Of a stretch of 22,115 nt of DNA, positions 17,454 to 22,115 are shown in pieces (within the stretch, counting starts at the first letter, position 1; each line of letters opens with the position of its first letter). The notes under the pieces are model-generated. The model was not told the DNA's origin. It ran no database searches and saw nothing but the letters and a program-made list of their open reading frames with translations. The translations under genes were made by a program, and so were the position numbers. This DNA is from an uncultured Bacteroidota bacterium (GTDB lineage Bacteria; Bacteroidota; Bacteroidia; Flavobacteriales; Flavobacteriaceae). Location: the NCBI GenBank assembly GCA_902517365.1, contig CABYCA010000010.1:1-22115 (forward strand). The letters run 5' to 3'.

Positions 17454-18081
17454 TAATGTTTATCTCAATTAATTTAGTCTCATTAAGTTTTTTCTCTTGC
17501 CTATTCTTTATTCTATAAAATTTTTTTAATTTTTTCTCATTAGATTTTTTGTCTACAAATATTGTGTCATTTTCAATATCTGCGCTTATATTTTTGATAA
17601 ATTTTGCAATCTGATCGTCAATTGACTTAATCTCTTTTTTTATAACTCTTCTTTCTAAAATGCCATTAAAATTACTGTCAATTCTTACATTGCTCACTTC
17701 ATTTATTAGATTTAGTAAACTAGAGTCACCACCACGGCTATAAAGTGATGTATTATTATATCTATTTTGATTTCTTAACCTTTTTCCATTAATAATAACA
17801 TCAACAGACCCTTTATGCCTGAAACTAAAATATCTTTTTGAAATAAATTCTTGAAGATTTATAATAATTTCTAGATCTTGTCTATGAAATTGAGATTTTA
17901 AAACACCTCTTAGTAATTCATCTCTATCTCTAGCTGTAAATTCCTCTCCAAATAAAAAAATTGTAGGAAGTCTTTTTGTACCAACATTAACATTCTTGAG
18001 ATCAATTTTAGACCCTTCCTGAGCATAAAGATTGCAAAATGATAGCACTAATGATAGAAGAGTGATAAAATAAGGTCTCAT
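17443..18081 (-). CDS. Secreted protein of unknown function
   Basis: 212 residues, not recognised. Residues 1-20 form a signal peptide (LVLSFCNLYAQ), so the product is exported. The middle contains KGSVDVIINGKRL (90-102) and SLLNLINEVSNVRID (121-135), loosely resembling the N-terminal part of a TonB-receptor plug domain, but no barrel follows. The C-terminal ~70 residues are highly charged (KKEIKSIDDQIAK, KKSNEKKLKKFYRIKNRQEKKLN) and probably helical. It is 27 bases downstream of the DASS transporter gene on the same strand and likely shares its transcript. The 3' end overlaps pxpC by 11 bases. Function is not assignable; the plug resemblance is a weak impression. Confidence 0.72.
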   Translation of the reverse strand: MRPYFITLLSLVLSFCNLYAQEGSKIDLKNVNVGTKRLPTIFLFGEEFTARDRDELLRGVLKSQFHRQDLEIIINLQEFISKRYFSFRHKGSVDVIINGKRLRNQNRYNNTSLYSRGGDSSLLNLINEVSNVRIDSNFNGILERRVIKKEIKSIDDQIAKFIKNISADIENDTIFVDKKSNEKKLKKFYRIKNRQEKKLNETKLIEINIITN

Positions 18082-18108
18082 ATTTAAAATTAAAAAAAAG
18101 AATCAATT

Positions 18109-19575
18109 TTATTCTGGCACTATAAAAACTAAAGGATCAAAATCCCATAAATATGGAAGAAGAAAAAAAACAAATAGTGTTAATAGAACAATTGAAATTA
18201 GGTTCATCCATATTCCAACTCTGACCATATCAGGAATTCTTAGGTATCCTGATCCAAAAACTATAGCATTTGGAGGAGTTGCAACAGGAAGCATAAATGC
18301 ACAAGAAGCCGCAACTGTTGCAGAAACCATTAATATAAAAGGATGAACGTCAATTGTCATTGACATAGGATAAAGAATAGGAAGAAGCATTGCAGTGGTT
18401 GCAAGATTGGATGTAATTTCAGTTAAAAAATTAACTGATGCAATTAGAATGAAGACCAATAATATCAACGACACACCATCCAATAAAGTCATTTGATTAC
18501 CTATCCATAATGCAAGGCCACTGTCTTTAAATCCTGCTGCTAGAGCCATGCCCCCGCCAAATAATAATAAAATTCCCCATGGTAACTTAACAGCCTCATC
18601 CCATTTTAGAATTTTTCTTTCTCTATTTTTTGTTGGTAATAAAAATATTATAACTGCTCCTATCATAGCAATGATAGTATCATCAATCCCAGGTATAATT
18701 GATTGAAGTAAATAAGAACGGCTTATCCACGCAAATGCAGTAAATGCAAAAACTCCAGCTACTAACTTCTCTTCATAGCTTATTTTTCCTAAAGCTTTTA
18801 ATTGTTTATAAATTTCTTCTCTTCCACCTGGAAAAGTTTTCTGTTTAAACTTAAATGCAATACTTGTTATGTATTTCCAGCATATGAATAAAAGAATAAT
18901 TGATATTGGAAAACCAAATTGGAACCATTTAGCAAAGGTTATCTCATATCCAAAAGTTTCTTCAACAACACCAGCTAAAACAAGGTTAGGAGGTGTTCCA
19001 ATTAAAGTGGCAACACCACCAATTGATGCGCTGTAGGCAATAGCTAACATAAGAGCTTTTCCGAAATTTAAATTCTCATCCTCAATAGTACTTGGGTTAT
19101 CTCTTAATTGGGCAACAATTGCAATTGCAATAGGTAACATCATAACAGCAGTAGCTGTATTTGATATCCACATTGACATAAATGCAGTAGCAATCATAAA
19201 ACCAAGAATAATATTCACAATGTTAGTTCCAATTAAATTAATAATATTTAATGCTATTCGCTTATGCAAATTCCATTTCTCAATAGCGATTGCAATTATA
19301 AAACCTCCTATGTAAAGAAAAACATACTTATGTCCAAACGAGGCAGTTGTTTCTGTTAACCCTAATCCACCGGTTAAGGGAAACAATATAATTGGCAATA
19401 ATGCAGTTACAGCTATAGGTATAGCTTCTGTAATCCACCAGATTGCAATCCAAATAGTTGATGCAAGTATAGCATTTGCTCTAGGGTTTAGACTTTCAGG
19501 ATTAAAGAAAAATAATACAGCTAAAAAAGCTAAGGGCCCTGATATTAAACCTATATTTTTTGAATTAATATTCAT
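18109..19575 (-). CDS. DASS/SLC13 family sodium-coupled anion symporter
   Basis: Inner-membrane transporter of 488 residues with 11 or more hydrophobic segments. Members of the divalent anion:Na+ symporter family take up dicarboxylates, citrate, sulfate or related anions. Diagnostic motifs are duplicated: SNT at 138-140 (WISNTATAVMMLP) with the following GTPPN at 193-197, and the second repeat TSNLATTAMLLP at 388-399 with ATPPN at 432-436. The second SNT reads SNL, a variation in one sodium/substrate loop. It is divergent from glycerate kinase and precedes the 212-residue secreted protein by 27 bases. The substrate is not determined; an organic acid is likely from the family, and glycerate-related uptake is a guess from the neighbour. 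Confidence 0.92.
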   Translation of the reverse strand: MNINSKNIGLISGPLAFLAVLFFFNPESLNPRANAILASTIWIAIWWITEAIPIAVTALLPIILFPLTGGLGLTETTASFGHKYVFLYIGGFIIAIAIEKWNLHKRIALNIINLIGTNIVNIILGFMIATAFMSMWISNTATAVMMLPIAIAIVAQLRDNPSTIEDENLNFGKALMLAIAYSASIGGVATLIGTPPNLVLAGVVEETFGYEITFAKWFQFGFPISIILLFICWKYITSIAFKFKQKTFPGGREEIYKQLKALGKISYEEKLVAGVFAFTAFAWISRSYLLQSIIPGIDDTIIAMIGAVIIFLLPTKNRERKILKWDEAVKLPWGILLLFGGGMALAAGFKDSGLALWIGNQMTLLDGVSLILLVFILIASVNFLTEITSNLATTAMLLPILYPMSMTIDVHPFILMVSATVAASCAFMLPVATPPNAIVFGSGYLRIPDMVRVGIWMNLISIVLLTLFVFFLLPYLWDFDPLVFIVPE

Positions 19576-19576
19576 A

Positions 19577-19604
19577 TTGCAATTTTAAAAATAATCTATT
19601 TTTG
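19577..19604 (+). promoter_or_regulatory. Bacteroidota promoter for glycerate kinase
   Basis: TTG at 19577-19579, 17-base spacer, TATTTTTG at 19597-19604: an exact fit to TTG-N17-23-TAnnTTTG. The start of transcription would be near 19611, about 23 bases before the ATG. A 7-base inverted repeat (ATCTATT 19594-19600, AATAGAT 19610-19616) overlaps the -7 element. Confidence 0.6.
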
Positions 19605-19611
19605 TTTACAA
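19580..19611 (-). promoter_or_regulatory. Possible promoter for the DASS transporter gene
   Basis: On the minus strand, TTG (19611-19609), 21-base spacer, TAAAATTG (19587-19580): one mismatch to TAnnTTTG. The -7 element would nearly abut the ATG at 19575, which leaves almost no leader. This is a weak call, but it would make the two divergent promoters overlap. Confidence 0.3.
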
Positions 19612-19633
19612 TAGATAGAAAAACCATTTTGCA

Positions 19634-20755
19634 ATGAAAATTTTAATTGCTTGTGATAAATTTAAAGGTTCCTTAAGTGCTAATCAAGTATGTGGTGCTA
19701 TTACTAAAGGGATAAAAATTAATAAATCTAAACATGAAATAATATCATGTCCAATGGCTGACGGGGGAGAAGGGTCAATTGATATAATAAATAATTATTT
19801 AAGTCTTAAGCCTGTAGAATTGATTATCAATGATCCTTTATTTCGTCCAATAAAATCTGTTTATTATTTTTCAGATCTTACTGCTTATATTGAAATGTCA
19901 TTAGCCTCAGGTTTGTCCTTACTTAAAAAAGAAGAGCAAAACTGCATGAACACATCTTCTTTTGGAACGGGTGAATTAATTAAAGATGCAATTAATAAGG
20001 GCTTGACTACAATAAATTTATACATTGGTGGCAGTGCTACAAATGACGGTGGAATCGGCATAGCCTCGGCATTAGGATTTGAATTTTATGATAAGTTTAA
20101 AAAGCTATTATCTCCAGTTGGAAAAAATCTTGAATCAATTGATTATATTGATGTAAGTAAGGTCAATTTTAATTTTAAAGAAGTTAATATTAATGTTATC
20201 TGTGATGTCCATAATCCTTTATATGGAAGTAATGGTGCGGCTTTTGTTTATGGTAAACAAAAAGGAGCAAACTCAATTGAAATAAAGAAATTAGACCAAG
20301 GATTAATTAATTTACAAACAATTTTACTTAAACATAACTTTTCCGATGTTGCAAATATTCCTGGATCAGGAGCTGCTGGAGGAGTAGGTGGTGGTTTAGT
20401 CTCCTTACTTGGGGCAAAATTAATTTCAGGTATACAGAATTTTATTGAAATTACTCAATTAGAATCACTAATCAAGGAATGTGATATAATAATTACAGGA
20501 GAAGGTAAAATAGATTTGCAAACCGAAAAAGGAAAAGTTATAAGTGGTATTTGTAAGCTAGCAAGAAAACATAATAAATCTATTATCGCAGTTTGTGGAG
20601 ATAAAGAAAAGGGTGTGTCAGTGAAATTAGGAATAAGAAAAGTTTACACCATTTTAGAAAAAACAGATTCAATTAAAAAGGCTATGAATAATGCAGAAAA
20701 ATATTTGAATGAAATAGGTTTTGAAATAGGAGGTAGACTAAGAAACCTCCTGTAA
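19634..20755 (+). CDS. Glycerate kinase (type II, GlxK/GarK family)
   Basis: Cytoplasmic ATP-dependent kinase converting D-glycerate to 2-phosphoglycerate, which enters lower glycolysis. The 373 residues match the family in length and motifs: MKILIACDKFKGSLSA at the start, PMADGGEGS at 40-48, TSSFGTGELI at 108-117, IGGSATNDGGIG at 131-142, a GAAGGVGGGL segment, and the TGEGKID motif near the C-terminal third. No residue appears lost. The gene is divergent from a DASS anion transporter and ends convergent to tRNA-Ser; its stop codon lies inside a strong hairpin that probably ends transcription. Symbol (glxK or garK) is not chosen because sequence alone does not distinguish them. Confidence 0.94.
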   Translation: MKILIACDKFKGSLSANQVCGAITKGIKINKSKHEIISCPMADGGEGSIDIINNYLSLKPVELIINDPLFRPIKSVYYFSDLTAYIEMSLASGLSLLKKEEQNCMNTSSFGTGELIKDAINKGLTTINLYIGGSATNDGGIGIASALGFEFYDKFKKLLSPVGKNLESIDYIDVSKVNFNFKEVNINVICDVHNPLYGSNGAAFVYGKQKGANSIEIKKLDQGLINLQTILLKHNFSDVANIPGSGAAGGVGGGLVSLLGAKLISGIQNFIEITQLESLIKECDIIITGEGKIDLQTEKGKVISGICKLARKHNKSIIAVCGDKEKGVSVKLGIRKVYTILEKTDSIKKAMNNAEKYLNEIGFEIGGRLRNLL

Positions 20756-20777
20756 ATATTATTTTTGCAGGAGGTTT
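20743..20777. terminator. Strong hairpin between glycerate kinase and tRNA-Ser
   Basis: Perfect 10-base arms AAACCTCCTG (20743-20752) and CAGGAGGTTT (20768-20777) around a 15-base AT-rich loop. The left arm ends just before the glycerate kinase TAA (20753-20755). On the plus strand TTTT follows; on the minus strand the stem ends in TTTCTTAG. It can therefore serve both convergent transcripts as an intrinsic terminator, though both T tracts are short. Confidence 0.6.
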
Positions 20778-20779
20778 TG

Positions 20780-20864
20780 CGGAGAAAGAGGGATTCGAAC
20801 CCCCGGAGGTATGACCCTCAACAGTTTTCAAGACTGCCGCATTCGACCACTCTGCCATTTCTCC
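20780..20864 (-). tRNA. tRNA-Ser (anticodon UGA)
   Basis: The complement folds as a class II tRNA of 85 nt. The acceptor stem GGAGAAA pairs with TTTCTCC and has discriminator G. The anticodon loop CTTGAAA carries TGA. A long variable arm (GAGG/CCTC) identifies serine, and the T arm has GGGGG-TTCGAAT-CCCTC. CCA is not encoded. It reads UCA (and by wobble other UCN) codons. It lies 49 bases downstream of proC on the same strand, with its own -7 element at 20875-20882. Confidence 0.95.
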
Positions 20865-20874
20865 ATTAGCATTG

Positions 20875-20882
20875 CAAATATA
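20875..20882 (-). promoter_or_regulatory. -7 element of tRNA-Ser
   Basis: On the minus strand TATATTTG, an exact TAnnTTTG match 10 bases upstream of the mature tRNA 5' end. No TTG stands at the expected -33 distance. The 11-base block CAAATATAAGT here is identical to that at 8883-8893 upstream of the M1 peptidase gene. Confidence 0.5.
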
Positions 20883-20913
20883 AGTGATTTTAGATTTTTT
20901 GTAGAGAAATAAA

Positions 20914-21708
20914 TTATTCTTTTTTCATTAAATTAATTTTGCTAAAAGACTTTTCAATTCCTTTAATTAGAGCTGAGCTTAAACCTTGATGCTCCATCTC
21001 AATTAAGCCTTCAATAGTACAACCGTTAGGTGTTGTAACTTTATCTATTTCATCTTCAGGGTGGGATTGATTTTCTTCTAATAATTTGGCAGCCCCTAAT
21101 GATGTCATAAGGGACATTTCAAGTGCTTGTCTGGATTCAAAACCTAACTGAACACCACCCTGAGCAGTAGCTCTAATAAGTCTCATCCAAAAAGCTATTC
21201 CGCTTGCTGAAATTACTGTTGCAGCTTGCATATTTTTTTCCTCGATTATCATTGTATGTCCTAATTTTTTAAAAATATTTTGAACAATTTCAACACTTTT
21301 TTTTCCAGTTCTATTTGAACAGATACATGTAACCGCTTGCTTAACCGCAACGGCCGTATTAGTCATGCATCTAATTATTTTTTTATCATTACCAAACGCA
21401 TCTTCTAAATCCTTGATAGAGATTCCTGTAATTGGAGATATAATAATTTGATCTGAGTTTATGTGCCCTTTTATTTCTTCTGCTAATCCCTTAAATTGTT
21501 TAGGCTGAACAGTTAAAAAAATTATATTACTGTCTGATACTGCATTTAAATTATTACTTGTTAAAATACATCTTTTATCTTCAATATTTTGGCTTAAAGT
21601 TTTTACGTCTTTTTTGGTAATATATAATTTGTTTAAATCACCAAATGATATAAGACCGTTTGCGATACTACCTCCTAGGTTTCCATATCCTAAAATTGAT
21701 ATATTCAT
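20914..21708 (-). CDS. proC: Pyrroline-5-carboxylate reductase
   Basis: Last step of proline synthesis: NAD(P)H-dependent reduction of 1-pyrroline-5-carboxylate to L-proline in the cytoplasm. The 264-residue protein starts MNISILGYGNLGGSIANGL, with the Rossmann dinucleotide motif G7-x-G9-x-x-G12. The C-terminal domain has ASGIAFWMRLI, AAKLLEENQSHPEDEIDKVTTPNGCTIEGL and MEHQGL, the ProC signature in its Bacteroidota form (TTPNGCT for TSPGGTT). Length is normal. Eleven consecutive A residues directly precede the ATG on the coding strand, in line with A-rich translation initiation in this phylum. It is divergent from the TauE/SafE gene and upstream of tRNA-Ser. Confidence 0.95.
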   Translation of the reverse strand: MNISILGYGNLGGSIANGLISFGDLNKLYITKKDVKTLSQNIEDKRCILTSNNLNAVSDSNIIFLTVQPKQFKGLAEEIKGHINSDQIIISPITGISIKDLEDAFGNDKKIIRCMTNTAVAVKQAVTCICSNRTGKKSVEIVQNIFKKLGHTMIIEEKNMQAATVISASGIAFWMRLIRATAQGGVQLGFESRQALEMSLMTSLGAAKLLEENQSHPEDEIDKVTTPNGCTIEGLIEMEHQGLSSALIKGIEKSFSKINLMKKE

Positions 21709-21727
21709 TTTTTTTTTTTAAATCAAT

Positions 21728-21735
21728 CAAATATA
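21728..21735 (-). promoter_or_regulatory. -7 element of proC
   Basis: TATATTTG on the minus strand, an exact TAnnTTTG match 20 bases before the proC ATG. A matching -33 TTG is not evident. It overlaps the left arm of the inverted repeat at 21730-21790. Confidence 0.5.
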
Positions 21736-21790
21736 ATTCAAAATGACTTTACTTTATTCATTAAGTCTATTATAAAAAAAGAATTATATT
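21730..21790. repeat. 10-bp inverted repeat spanning the proC / TauE divergent region
   Basis: AATATAATTC at 21730-21739 and its exact reverse complement GAATTATATT at 21781-21790, separated by 41 bases. The left arm covers part of the proC -7 element and the right arm lies 7 bases before the permease ATG. Paired binding sites for one regulator would look like this, but AT-rich chance matches are possible. Confidence 0.35.
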
Positions 21791-21797
21791 GTCATTA

Positions 21798-22115
21798 ATG
21801 GTACTAGATGTAAACTCTATTTTAATTCTTTTTGGTCTTGGTTTATTTGCTGGTGTAGTTAATACCCTCGCAGGTGGAGGCTCTTTGGTAACCCTCCCTG
21901 TATTGATACTTTTTTTTGGATTAGATGAGGCTATTGCAAATGGAACAAATAGGTTAATGGTGATCTCAGCTGCATTAGTGGCAAGCTACGGATATAGAAG
22001 TAAGGGCATATCAACCCATCCATGGGGGCTATATTTTGGAATTGCAGCAACTTTTGGAGCAATAATTGGTGCAAGAATAGCAATAGATATTGACGGAGAT
22101 ACATTTAAAAGGTTT
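21798..22115 (+). CDS. TauE/SafE family permease, N-terminal part (cut by window edge)
   Basis: Integral membrane protein of the sulfite exporter TauE/SafE (DUF81) family, probably moving sulfonates, sulfite or another organic anion. Translation from ATG 21798 gives 106 residues open to the window end. The first membrane segment runs ILILFGLGLFAGVVNTLAGGG, directly followed by SLVTLPVLI, the family signature. ANGTNRLMVISAA and further hydrophobic segments (LYFGIAATFGAIIGARIAI) follow. The family is about 250 residues, so over half is missing. It is divergent from proC; no clear promoter is seen for it. Confidence 0.88.
   Translation, partial: MVLDVNSILILFGLGLFAGVVNTLAGGGSLVTLPVLILFFGLDEAIANGTNRLMVISAALVASYGYRSKGISTHPWGLYFGIAATFGAIIGARIAIDIDGDTFKRF

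Overview
The window looks like chromosomal DNA of a marine-type flavobacterium (Bacteroidota, Flavobacteriia). Evidence: strong AT bias; A-rich sequence instead of Shine-Dalgarno motifs before most starts; several matches to the Bacteroidota promoter form TTG-N17-23-TAnnTTTG; a CarboxypepD_reg-like secreted protein; a DUF5117-type zinc protease; and the gene order rpsF-rpsR-rplI-hisS. Genes are tightly packed. No gene-free stretch exceeds 300 bases, and I see no insertion sequence, phage gene, CRISPR array or plasmid function. Both ends cut through genes: purB on the left and a TauE/SafE permease on the right.

Layout. Positions 1-1171 (minus): a secreted CarboxypepD_reg-like protein followed by purB. 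1214-6227 (plus): priA, then rpsF-rpsR-rplI-hisS behind a consensus promoter. 6220-8863 (minus): an M1 family metallopeptidase followed by a fatty acid hydroxylase/sterol desaturase family membrane protein, whose 3' end overlaps hisS. 8957-17453 (plus): a tightly coupled run of a secreted DUF5117-type zinc protease, a secreted M14 carboxypeptidase (carrying a frameshift), an NRAMP-superfamily transporter and the three 5-oxoprolinase subunits pxpA, pxpB and pxpC. 17443-19575 (minus): a DASS/SLC13 transporter and an unidentified secreted protein. 19634-20755 (plus): glycerate kinase. 20780-21708 (minus): tRNA-Ser(UGA) and proC. 21798 to the end (plus): the partial TauE/SafE permease.

The most interesting part is 8957-17453. 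Start and stop codons overlap or abut throughout, which suggests one transcript. It would link extracellular or periplasmic protein and peptide breakdown (two metallopeptidases) to uptake (transporter) and to ATP-dependent opening of 5-oxoproline to glutamate (PxpABC). The transporter is NRAMP-like but lacks all three canonical metal-ligand residues (TM1 reads GPGT instead of DPGN, TM6 reads VPY instead of MPH), so its substrate is unlikely to be Mn2+ or Fe2+. 5-Oxoproline or a related compound is a testable alternative. The intergenic region upstream, shared with the divergent M1 peptidase, contains a perfect 9+1+9 palindrome that overlaps a predicted -7 element and could act as a shared operator.
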